Shown here piece by piece: positions 1-6,892 of a stretch of DNA of 37,210 bases. The translations under genes were made by a program, and so were the position numbers. The DNA comes from Candidatus Woesearchaeota archaeon (GTDB lineage: Archaea > Nanobdellota > Nanobdellia > SCGC-AAA011-G17 > JAGVXY01): positions 1-37,210 of the forward strand of contig JAGVXY010000012.1 in NCBI GenBank assembly GCA_018303545.1, given 5' to 3'. Under the pieces are notes generated by a model. It was given only the letters and a program-made list of their open reading frames with translations. It was not told the DNA's origin and ran no database searches. Position 1 is the first letter of the stretch. Every line of letters starts with the position of its first letter.

Positions 1-336
1 ATTTTTTCTCAATATTTTTTCCGTGTCGCAAATATCAATCGCCACAACGCTTTTTGCGCCAGACAGCAATGCCCCGATTGTCATATACCCCACCCCGCAT
101 CCTATATCCAAGACTGCTTTTCCATTCAAACCGGAAATGGCAGAAGCAACATTTTTACTAGATCTTGAAACTCCGATATTTTTTAAGGATACGCCATCCA
201 GCTTTATAATTTTATCCCTAAAAACATTTGGATTATATTCTAGATAAGCATTCATTTCTTTTTCAATATCATGGTATTGTGTATAGAACTCATCGTTTTT
301 TGCAAGCTTCGCCTCTGCTAAATTAGATTGTGCCAT
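1..336 (-). CDS. SAM-dependent methyltransferase, N-terminal part (cut by window edge)
   Basis: The frame starts at ATG 336 and stays open for 112 codons to the left edge, so only the N-terminal part is visible. Residues about 13-45 (NDEFYTQYHDIEKEM, then NPNVFRDK) look like the start of EcoRI-type adenine-specific DNA methylases. From about residue 75 there is a class I SAM-binding motif (VLDIGCGVGYMTIGA) followed by the acidic end of strand 2 (VVAIDI). The motif I part resembles general Rossmann methyltransferases more than the EcoRI methylase, whose next segment is usually a DDPEWSNF-like stretch that is absent here. The substrate could be DNA, RNA or protein. The methyltransferase fold is secure; the EcoRI link rests on remembered family similarity. 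Confidence 0.8.
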   Translation of the reverse strand, partial: MAQSNLAEAKLAKNDEFYTQYHDIEKEMNAYLEYNPNVFRDKIIKLDGVSLKNIGVSRSSKNVASAISGLNGKAVLDIGCGVGYMTIGALLSGAKSVVAIDICDTEKILRKN

Positions 337-836
337 ATTTAAATAAAATAGTTATATTCATATATAAATGTTCTTCTGTTTTTGATTTTAGACGCCCCTT
401 CATATAAATTTCTTTTTCCGCAGAAAAAGGCACTCTGTCCGTAGGACTCGGAATTCCCCCCCGTCGTTTCTTTTTTTTAGTTTAGTTTTTTAGAAAATTG
501 CCCCCTTCGTTAGCCCCTGAAATTATTGAATAGAATCTTTGTTATACGGCCGAGTCTGAAAGACGAGGTAAAATCCGCAGGATTTTATGTTTTTTTCAAT
601 CCAGTGAGCGAAGCGAACAAAATAATTTATTATTTTCGTGAAAAAAATACTGTATAACGCATCGTATGCGTATTTCCTTATTTTCCTGCTAGTTTAGACC
701 ATTCTTTTATCGATTTTAAGAAATCGTTTCAAAAAATTTAATGCAACTAAATAGTAATTACCTCCATTTTTGTCCCGTAAAATTTACGGTTTTTTATGAA
801 AAAGCATTATAAACAGGGGTTTTTAAAAATTAAGTA
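337..836. other. Gene-free 500-base region rich in perfect hairpins
   Basis: No convincing gene is seen on either strand. The stretch holds at least eight short perfect inverted repeats: 412-429 (7-base arms, loop CGCA), 437-447 (GTCC-GTA-GGAC), 554-564 (GTCT-GAA-AGAC), 569-587 (8-base arms, loop GCA), 608-614 (GCGAAGC), 657-671 (ACGCAT-CGT-ATGCGT), 711-726 (CGATTT-TAAG-AAATCG) and 775-789 (CCGTAAA-A-TTTACGG). An outer pair, GTTATAC at 541-547 and GTATAAC at 652-658, brackets the middle ones. It lies directly upstream of a tyrosine recombinase, so it may hold that enzyme's site or a small mobile or structured element. TATA-like AT stretches near 805-830 may serve the recombinase gene. Confidence 0.7.
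541..658. repeat. Outer inverted repeat enclosing mini-hairpins
   Basis: GTTATAC (541-547) and GTATAAC (652-658) are perfect inverted repeats 104 bases apart. Inside lie the hairpins at 554-564, 569-587 and 608-614, and a further pair of complementary runs (TTTTTTTCA near 590 and TGAAAAAAA near 640). The whole can be drawn as a branched cruciform. No coding frame is inside. It could be a non-autonomous element, a recombination site or a structured RNA. Confidence 0.5.
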
Positions 837-1649
837 ATGGACGTAATAGAAAATATGAAAAGAGAAATGTTCAGAAGGAAATTAAGTCCAAGAACAATTA
901 AAACTTATTTGGAATATGTTAAGAAATTTTTACTTTTTTGCAAAAAAGAACCTAAAAAATTTTCTAAGGTGGATATAAAGTACTTTTTAGATCAATATGC
1001 CTGCAGAGGCGCATCTGGCAACACAATTAATGTTGTTAACAATGCATTGAGATTTATGATGGTCGAAGTTTTGAGAAAAAGTTTAAGATTAAATATCCGA
1101 TATTCAAAGAAGCCAAAGTGTCTGCCAACAGTTCTTACAAAAGAAGAAGCCTTAATGCTAATAAATTCAATAACCAATGCGAAACATAGGCTAATGGTTT
1201 CCTTGATGTATGGGGCAGGATTAAGAGTCAGCGAAGTTTTAAAATTGAAGAAAGAAAACTTAGACTTAGAAAATAATTTTGGATGGGTCCGAAGAGGCAA
1301 GGGAAATAAAGATAGGCCATTTATAATCCCCTTAGCAATAAAAAATGAGCTTTATAATCACTTAAATAATATTGATTCTTATTTATTTAAAGGCAGAAAT
1401 AATGGACCTTTGTCAGTTAAATCTGCCCAGGTAATAGTAGAAAAGGCAGCAAAAAAGGCAGAAATAAACAAAAATGTGCACCCTCATACCTTAAGACATT
1501 CATTTGCAACGCATTTGATAGAATCAGGCAATTCATTAACTGCGGTGCAGTCATTAATGGGCCATTCAGAAGCAAGAACGACAATGACTTATATCCATTT
1601 AGCTGCGCCAAAATTGATTAATATTAAAAGCCCGCTTGATGAAATTTAA
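837..1649 (+). CDS. Tyrosine recombinase, XerA/XerD-like
   Basis: A 270-residue integrase-family site-specific recombinase. Residues 1-85 form the core-binding (SAM-like) domain, with the opening REMFRRKLSPRTIKTYLEYV typical of Xer proteins. The catalytic domain follows, with all expected residues: Arg130 (GAGLRVSE), Lys155 in the beta-hairpin (RRGKGNKDR), His217/Arg220 (HPHTLRHSFATHL), His243 (LMGH) and nucleophile Tyr252 (TTMTYIH). Length and lack of extra domains fit archaeal XerA, which resolves chromosome dimers at a dif site; an integrase of a small mobile element is the alternative. The hairpin-rich region just upstream is a candidate target. The ATG at 837 has no Shine-Dalgarno, so a leaderless transcript is plausible. 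No integron-integrase-specific insertion is obvious. Confidence 0.92.
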   Translation: MDVIENMKREMFRRKLSPRTIKTYLEYVKKFLLFCKKEPKKFSKVDIKYFLDQYACRGASGNTINVVNNALRFMMVEVLRKSLRLNIRYSKKPKCLPTVLTKEEALMLINSITNAKHRLMVSLMYGAGLRVSEVLKLKKENLDLENNFGWVRRGKGNKDRPFIIPLAIKNELYNHLNNIDSYLFKGRNNGPLSVKSAQVIVEKAAKKAEINKNVHPHTLRHSFATHLIESGNSLTAVQSLMGHSEARTTMTYIHLAAPKLINIKSPLDEI

Positions 1650-1697
1650 TTGATACAATGTATATATTAAAAAACTACTTGACAAATACTCATAAAA

Positions 1698-1739
1698 TTT
1701 ATATACTATTCAAGTTTCAGAATTATCGGGTGAGGAGGG
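1698..1739 (+). promoter_or_regulatory. TATA box and strong Shine-Dalgarno of MCM gene
   Basis: TTTATATA at 1698-1705 is a good archaeal TATA box. A GGTGAGGAGGG stretch at 1729-1739 sits 6 bases before ATG 1746 and decides that start. Confidence 0.6.
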
Positions 1740-1745
1740 CTTTAG

Positions 1746-3776
1746 ATGATTTCTTCGGTTTCGGAGCAAATAGAAAAATTTCAGGGATTCTTTGAGCAAG
1801 AATTCAAGAATGAATTGAATGAAGTTATAAGTGGAGAAGTCAAGTCCTTACAAGTTGATTTTCTAAAACTGACTGTTTTTGATATGGAACTTGCCGAAAT
1901 GCTACTAGAAAACCCTAAAGATTTGATACGAGCAGGAGAATTAGCATTAAATAATATTGATGGTCTGGAAGAGAAACAATTAAGATTAAGACTTTTTAAT
2001 CTGCCAAAAGCCCAGCAAAAAGAAATTAGAGATATAAGGAGCAAACATCTAGGAAAATTTATTTCTTTTAGGGGATTGATAAAACAGGCTTCAGATGTAA
2101 GACCTCAGGTTGTTTCTGCAAAATTTGAATGTCCTAGCTGTGGAAATACAATAAATATTTTACAGGTAGATGTAAAGTTTAAGGAACCAAGCAGGTGCAG
2201 CTGCGGAAGACGAGGAAGCTTCAGAATATTATCGAAAGAACTGGTAGATGCACAAAGAATTGTTATTGAAGAATCTCCTGATGCATTAGAGGGCGGTTCA
2301 CAGCCTAAGAAGTTAGCTGCATTCTTAAGAGAAGACTTGGTTGATCCGAAAATGGAGAAGAGAACTACACCTGGAAGCAAAGTCGAAGTGTGCGGAATAA
2401 TCGTTGAAATTCCTGTGCCGGATAAATCTGGCGGATTAACGACAAGATTTGATATTGTTATGGAAGCAAATAATATTATACCTCTAGAACAAGATTACAG
2501 CGATATTTCTGTTTCGGAAGAAGATAAAAAAGAAATAATTGGGCTAAGCAAGGCTCCTAATTTAATGCAGAAATTCATCAATTCGATAGCGCCATCAATT
2601 TATGGACATGAGAATGTAAAAAAGGCATTGGTTCTGCAGCTTATGGGTGGTGTTAAAAAAGAAAGAGCAGACGGCACAAGGACTAGGGGAGACTTTCACA
2701 TATTATTAATTGGTGATCCTGGTTGTGGAAAATCACAATTATTGAAATTCATAGGCGCTGCTGCACCGAGAGCGAGATATGTTTCTGGAAAATCTGCTTC
2801 TGGAGCTGGCCTTACTGCCGCTGTCGTGAAAGATGAGTTCATTCGAGGATGGAGCTTAGAAGCAGGAGCTATGCCTTTAGCTAATAAAGGAATATGTGTG
2901 ATAGATGAAATGGATAAAATGAGCAAAGAAGATACCAGTGCGTTGCACGAGGCTATGGAAATGCAAACCATTACCGTATCAAAAGCAAATATTCAGGCAA
3001 CTTTAAGAACCGAGACAACAGTTTTAGCTGCAGCGAACCCTAAAAATAGTAGATTCAATCCTTACCAGACTTTAGCAACCCAAATTGATATGCCCTCAAC
3101 ATTATTGGACAGATTTGATTTAATCTTTCCTGTTAAAGACCAACCTACGAAAGAGAAAGATACATTAATAGCAAATCATATTCTTGAAATGCAAACTTCA
3201 AAAGCAAAAGAGCCAGAAATAAATGCAAAATTATTAAGAAAATATATCTCTTACGTTAAACAAAATATAAATCCAGAACTGACCGATGAAGCAAAAGAAG
3301 AAATAAGGAGCTTTTATGTTAATCTTAGAAACACAACCCCTAATGGAGAGGATGAAATCAGATCAATACCTATTACGGCAAGACAGCTTGAAGGACTGAT
3401 AAGATTATCAGAGGCTGCGGCGCGATTAAGATTATCTGGAAAAATAACTAAAGCCGATGCAAGAACAGCAATAGAACTGACAACATATTGTTTGATGGAA
3501 ATTGGACTTGATCCTGAGACTAAAGAATTGGATATTGATAGAATCGGCTCCGGAACTTCTGCTTCTGAAAGAAGAAAAAAAGCTGTTGCACAACTGATAA
3601 TTGAGATAATTGACGGACTAGCTAAATCCGGAATGAAAACGATACCTATAGCAGATATATTCGGAAAAGCTGCGGAGAAAAGCATAACTGAAGATAAGGT
3701 TCTTGAAGTTGTTGAGCAGATGAAAAGAAATGGAGATATATTTGAACCGAAGCAAGGATATATTGAGAAAATATGA
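1746..3776 (+). CDS. mcm: Replicative DNA helicase MCM
   Basis: A 676-residue minichromosome maintenance protein, the hexameric 3'-5' replicative helicase. The N-terminal part (about 1-260) has the OB fold and a zinc-binding site seen as CPSC near residue 129 and CSCG near 150. The AAA+ core carries Walker A (GDPGCGKSQ, about 322-330), Walker B (GICVIDEMDK, about 380-389), sensor 1 (AAANPK) and the arginine-finger region (LLDRFDLIF, about 450). The last ~90 residues are a winged helix. Length is normal for archaeal MCM. Its stop overlaps the start of the next gene, an OB-fold protein, so helicase and ssDNA-binding protein are translationally coupled. Confidence 0.98.
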   Translation: MISSVSEQIEKFQGFFEQEFKNELNEVISGEVKSLQVDFLKLTVFDMELAEMLLENPKDLIRAGELALNNIDGLEEKQLRLRLFNLPKAQQKEIRDIRSKHLGKFISFRGLIKQASDVRPQVVSAKFECPSCGNTINILQVDVKFKEPSRCSCGRRGSFRILSKELVDAQRIVIEESPDALEGGSQPKKLAAFLREDLVDPKMEKRTTPGSKVEVCGIIVEIPVPDKSGGLTTRFDIVMEANNIIPLEQDYSDISVSEEDKKEIIGLSKAPNLMQKFINSIAPSIYGHENVKKALVLQLMGGVKKERADGTRTRGDFHILLIGDPGCGKSQLLKFIGAAAPRARYVSGKSASGAGLTAAVVKDEFIRGWSLEAGAMPLANKGICVIDEMDKMSKEDTSALHEAMEMQTITVSKANIQATLRTETTVLAAANPKNSRFNPYQTLATQIDMPSTLLDRFDLIFPVKDQPTKEKDTLIANHILEMQTSKAKEPEINAKLLRKYISYVKQNINPELTDEAKEEIRSFYVNLRNTTPNGEDEIRSIPITARQLEGLIRLSEAAARLRLSGKITKADARTAIELTTYCLMEIGLDPETKELDIDRIGSGTSASERRKKAVAQLIIEIIDGLAKSGMKTIPIADIFGKAAEKSITEDKVLEVVEQMKRNGDIFEPKQGYIEKI

Positions 3777-4438
3777 CGGAAACATTTAGAAGACAGGTGG
3801 CATGCAAAATATGGATAAGCGATTTAGTTACGGGGCAATATGTCAAGAGCAAAGGTGATTACGAACCGAATTTTGTGATTGTTAGGGATAAAAATATTTC
3901 TAGGGTCAATCTGATTGCTAATGTAATAATGAAATATGATTCTGAAAATTTTGTTTCAATTACCTTAGATGATGGTAGCGCTACAGTTAAGGTCAATGCA
4001 TGGAGAGAAGATGTGAAAATGATGAGCGCTTTGAAGATTGGCGATATTGTGAATGTGATTGGCAAGGTGCGAGAAAATAACCTGGAGATTTTTCTTGCTC
4101 CTGAAATTGTCAAGGTGCTTGATAATCCAAACTGGGAACTTGTAAGAAAATTAGAGCTGTACAAAGAGTACGGAAAGCCTTCATTCAATGAAACTACAAC
4201 CGTTGTTGTACCTAAAGACGTAAAAGAAGATGTTATTGAAGAGATTGTTGTTACTGAAGCTGTGAGGAGCAAAATATTAAGGGCGATTGAGAAACTTGAT
4301 GCTGCTGATGGGGTCCTTGTTTCTGATTTGTTAAAAGAATGCGGTGATGACGGATATGCAACTGCTGCGCTGAGAGAGCTCATTATAGAAGGTGAGATAT
4401 ACGAGCCAAGACCCGGAAGGGTCAAATTATTGGATTGA
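3773..4438 (+). CDS. RPA-like OB-fold protein with C-terminal winged helix
   Basis: A 221-residue protein that starts inside the MCM stop (ATGA). Residues about 35-110 form an OB fold (SRVNLIANVIMKY, SITLDDGSATVKVNAW, IGDIVNVIGKV), ending in the APEIV...NPNWELVRKLEL segment common in archaeal RPA-associated/RPA32-like proteins. The last ~60 residues resemble the RPA32 winged helix (ILRAIEKLDAADGVLVSDLL). It probably binds single-stranded DNA or partners at the fork. Coupling to MCM supports a replication role. No zinc finger is present. It could be the sole short RPA subunit or an accessory subunit. Confidence 0.85.
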   Translation: MTETFRRQVACKIWISDLVTGQYVKSKGDYEPNFVIVRDKNISRVNLIANVIMKYDSENFVSITLDDGSATVKVNAWREDVKMMSALKIGDIVNVIGKVRENNLEIFLAPEIVKVLDNPNWELVRKLELYKEYGKPSFNETTTVVVPKDVKEDVIEEIVVTEAVRSKILRAIEKLDAADGVLVSDLLKECGDDGYATAALRELIIEGEIYEPRPGRVKLLD

Positions 4439-4446
4439 GGGAAACC

Positions 4447-4454
4447 TTTAAAAA
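4447..4454 (+). promoter_or_regulatory. TATA box for leaderless aIF2-beta transcript
   Basis: TTTAAAAA lies 25-32 bases before ATG 4479, with no Shine-Dalgarno in between. This suggests that the translation genes have their own promoter separate from mcm. Confidence 0.45.
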
Positions 4455-4478
4455 GCTCAGTTAAGTTCTTTCTTTTAT

Positions 4479-4892
4479 ATGGAATATTCGGATATGTTAA
4501 AGCGTGGAAGGGCAAATTTGCCTGAGAAGCTGCTAAATCCTACTGGGGAAAGATTCGAAATACCCAAAGTAAAAGGCTTTATTGAAGGAAACAAGACTAT
4601 AATGACAAATTTTTCCCAGATTGTTGATGCTTTTAGAAGAGAGGGAGATTTGTTCCTTAAATTCTTGCAAAAAGAATTAGCAACCCCTGCACAAGTTGAT
4701 GGCCAGAGGCTGATTTTAGGCAGGAAATTGCCCGCTAATCTGATAAACCAAAAAATCGAAGAATTTGCTAAGACATATGTTCTATGTCCTGATTGCGGAA
4801 AGCCCGATACAGTGTTAATAAAACAGGATAGACTCTTATTCTTGAAATGCCAGGCTTGTGGTTCTAAACACCCTGTAAAAGCAAAAGTTTAA
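4479..4892 (+). CDS. Translation initiation factor aIF2 subunit beta
   Basis: A 137-residue protein matching archaeal aIF2-beta at its full usual length. This subunit of the alpha-beta-gamma aIF2 trimer helps to deliver initiator Met-tRNA to the small ribosomal subunit. Seen: an N-terminal helix that docks on the gamma subunit (YSDMLKRGRANLP), the central fold (KTIMTNFSQIVDAFRR, RLILGRKLPANLI) and a C-terminal zinc ribbon with Cys103, Cys106, Cys124 and Cys127 (CPDCGKPDT, CQACGSKHPVK). It opens a block of translation and ribosome-maturation genes. Confidence 0.97.
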   Translation: MEYSDMLKRGRANLPEKLLNPTGERFEIPKVKGFIEGNKTIMTNFSQIVDAFRREGDLFLKFLQKELATPAQVDGQRLILGRKLPANLINQKIEEFAKTYVLCPDCGKPDTVLIKQDRLLFLKCQACGSKHPVKAKV

Positions 4893-4921
4893 TTAATTAA
4901 TTTAAATTAAGGGTTGTTAAA

Positions 4922-5215
4922 ATGAAATTTTACGTAAAGATACATAAAGATAAAATGCACGAAGTTGTGGCAATAGCTGATGAAGATGTAATCGGCAAGA
5001 CTTTTGAAGAAGGTGAATTATGCATAACTATTTCCGAAAGATTCTACAAAGGAGAATTAAAAGATGAAATGGAAGTGAAAAAAATATTTATGGAAGAAGA
5101 CAATATCAATATTGCAGGAAATAAAGTTGTTGATTTGGCAATAAAATCAGGTATAATCTCAGAAAAAAATGTGATTAAGATTCAAGGAGTTAAGCATGCC
5201 CAAATCGTCAGATAA
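4922..5215 (+). CDS. DUF424 family protein
   Basis: A 97-residue small archaeal protein of the DUF424 family: MKFYVKIHKDK at the start, then DEDVIGKTFEEGELCITISERFY and IKSGIISEKNVIKIQGVKHAQI at the end. The family has no established function but is repeatedly found beside aIF2-beta and NMD3-like genes in archaea (from memory), which points to translation initiation or ribosome maturation. No catalytic motif or membrane segment is seen. Its end overlaps the next gene by 20 bases, so the two are probably translated together. Confidence 0.85.
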   Translation: MKFYVKIHKDKMHEVVAIADEDVIGKTFEEGELCITISERFYKGELKDEMEVKKIFMEEDNINIAGNKVVDLAIKSGIISEKNVIKIQGVKHAQIVR

Positions 5216-5507
5216 ACATGCAAAATATTATGAAGCCATAATCCAGCTTAGGCCGGAAAAACAGGAAGTTTTAGATTTTATTTTGAGCGAGGTTGAAAGG
5301 AGAGATGATGTTTTTATTTCTAAAATTGAAAAATTAAAGACCGGCATTGATATTTATATAAGCAGCCAGAACTTTGCAAGATCATTAGGAAAAAAATTGA
5401 AAAATAAATTTAAAGGCGATGTAAAAATAACAAGGACTATATTTGGAATGCAAAGAGATACAGGAAAGATAATATACAGAGGGACAGTATTGTTCAGGTT
5501 AAAATGA
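5196..5507 (+). CDS. NMD3-like domain protein (short form)
   Basis: A 103-residue protein corresponding to the C-terminal part of archaeal NMD3, the large-subunit maturation and export adaptor: YYEAIIQLRPEKQEVLDFI, then ISKIEKLKTGIDIYISSQN, then IFGMQRDTGKIIYRGTVLFR. Full archaeal NMD3 has N-terminal zinc ribbons that are wholly absent here. The start at 5196 is supported by AAGGAG at 5184-5189, six bases upstream. It overlaps DUF424 by 20 bases, and its stop overlaps the RIO1 start (ATGA at 5504). The NMD3 relation is good; whether the short form still acts on the 50S subunit is unknown. Confidence 0.8.
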   Translation: MPKSSDKHAKYYEAIIQLRPEKQEVLDFILSEVERRDDVFISKIEKLKTGIDIYISSQNFARSLGKKLKNKFKGDVKITRTIFGMQRDTGKIIYRGTVLFRLK

Positions 5508-6214
5508 GCAAGAAGAAGTTTTCAACTTTTGGAAATGTTTTTGATGATTCTACTTTGAGGATATTATTCAAACTTTCTTCGCAGGGATATTTCGATGAAA
5601 TGTTAAGCCCGGTTTTAATTGGAAAGGAGGCAAATGTGTTTACTGCTTCCAAGGGCAAGGGCAAAGTCATTGTTAAAATTTATAGAACTCAGGCGTGTGA
5701 TTTCAACAAAATGTACGATTATCTTGCACCAGATCCAAGATTCCCCAAACTAAAGAAAAATAGAAGAGAGATAATTGTGACCTGGGCAAGGAAGGAATAT
5801 AGGAATCTGTTAATTGCGAGAAAGGCAGGAATTAATGTGCCTACGCCTTATGCTGTGAACGGCAATGTTCTGGTAATGGAAATGATTGGTAAGGATGAGC
5901 CGGCAAAAAGGCTAAAAGATCGGTTGCCCGAGGATATAGAACTGTTTTACGAAAGCTTTATAAAAGATGTCCGGAAATTATACAAAGAAGCAAAACTCAT
6001 ACATGCAGATTTATCGGAGTATAATGTGCTTATACTTGATGATAAGCCTTATATAATTGATTTTTCGCATGCTATTTCAATGAAATATCCAAGATTTGTG
6101 GATTTTCTTGAACGAGATTTGAAAATAATGACCAAATTTTTCAATAGGAAAGGTTTAAATTTAGAATATGAAAAGGTGCTAAAATATGTCACAGATGGAA
6201 CTGAAGATAAATAA
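5504..6214 (+). CDS. rio1: RIO1-type serine protein kinase
   Basis: A 236-residue atypical kinase/ATPase of the RIO1 group, involved in late maturation of the small ribosomal subunit. Seen: the P-loop (IGKEANVF, 39-46), the ATP-binding lysine (VIVKIYR, Lys58), the catalytic loop HADLSEYN (167-174, Asp169) and the metal-binding IIDFSHA (Asp186). There is no extra N-terminal winged helix as in RIO2, so RIO1 is the better call. It sits between the NMD3-like gene and a Dim2-like KH protein, a pairing known from other archaea and eukaryotic 40S assembly. Confidence 0.96.
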   Translation: MSKKKFSTFGNVFDDSTLRILFKLSSQGYFDEMLSPVLIGKEANVFTASKGKGKVIVKIYRTQACDFNKMYDYLAPDPRFPKLKKNRREIIVTWARKEYRNLLIARKAGINVPTPYAVNGNVLVMEMIGKDEPAKRLKDRLPEDIELFYESFIKDVRKLYKEAKLIHADLSEYNVLILDDKPYIIDFSHAISMKYPRFVDFLERDLKIMTKFFNRKGLNLEYEKVLKYVTDGTEDK

Positions 6215-6710
6215 GAAAAGAATTGCGGTCTTGATAGGCATTAAAGGAGAGACTAAAGCAAGACTTGAAGAGCTTTCAGGCTGTGAAATTGAAATAGATT
6301 CTGATGAAGGGGATGTTTTAATTGAAGGTGAAGATGGCGTGATGCTAATGGATCTTAGGAGTGTGATCTATGCTATTGGAAGAGGATTCAGCCCTATGAC
6401 GGCTGAAAAATTATTTGATGAAGAGTATATGATGGAGATTATCAATATTCTTGAATTTACTGGGAAATCTAAGAAAAAATTATTGAGAATGAAAGGCCGA
6501 GTTATCGGTGCTGAAGGCAAGGCAAGAAAAATGATTGAAGCTTTAACTGATACTGAAATTTCTGTTTTTGGAAAGACTTTAGCAATAATCGGAAAACATG
6601 AAGATACAGCCATTGCTAAAAGGGCTTGTGAGGCTTTATTATCTGGTGCGCCACATAGTAATATATTTTTAGCTCTTGAGAAACATAAGAAACAAGGAAT
6701 GAGATTTTAA
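6186..6710 (+). CDS. KH-domain RNA-binding protein, Dim2/Pno1-like
   Basis: A 174-residue protein with two KH-like domains. The first has an IGIKGETKARLEE loop at about 17-29; the second has MKGRVIGAEGKARKMIEALT near 102-121, with the GxxG loop seen as GAEG. This matches archaeal Dim2, which binds the 3' end of 16S rRNA and works with aIF2-alpha and RIO kinases. The gene overlaps rio1 by 29 bases; a second in-frame ATG lies at 6195. The overlap and partner identity make a joint role in 30S maturation likely. Confidence 0.9.
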   Translation: MSQMELKINKKRIAVLIGIKGETKARLEELSGCEIEIDSDEGDVLIEGEDGVMLMDLRSVIYAIGRGFSPMTAEKLFDEEYMMEIINILEFTGKSKKKLLRMKGRVIGAEGKARKMIEALTDTEISVFGKTLAIIGKHEDTAIAKRACEALLSGAPHSNIFLALEKHKKQGMRF

Positions 6711-6892
6711 AATTTAATCTAAAACCGCATAAAGTGTTTATCTAAGGTTTGTTGCGTTATTGATAAATTGTTTTCTTGCATGGGTGAATTTTCTATTCTA
6801 TATCGTTTTGATGATTTAATTTATTCTTTTAAGGATAAAAATATTTATAAAGGGATGATTGAATAGGATTAGTATAGATTTTCTATTATGAG
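6711..6892. promoter_or_regulatory. Intergenic region with topoisomerase VI promoter
   Basis: No gene or tRNA is seen here. TTTATAAA at 6844-6851 is a clear TATA box; transcription should start near 6870-6878. The region holds nothing else recognisable. Confidence 0.5.

Noticed and set aside
541-658. Integron attC site
   Set aside because: The terminal heptamers are in the reverse orientation to the attC core sites (GTT...AAC instead of AAC...GTT), and no cassette array is seen.
3859-4515. A 218-codon minus-strand open frame
   Set aside because: It mirrors the OB-fold gene and has shadow-type composition (Ser/Thr-rich, no motif).
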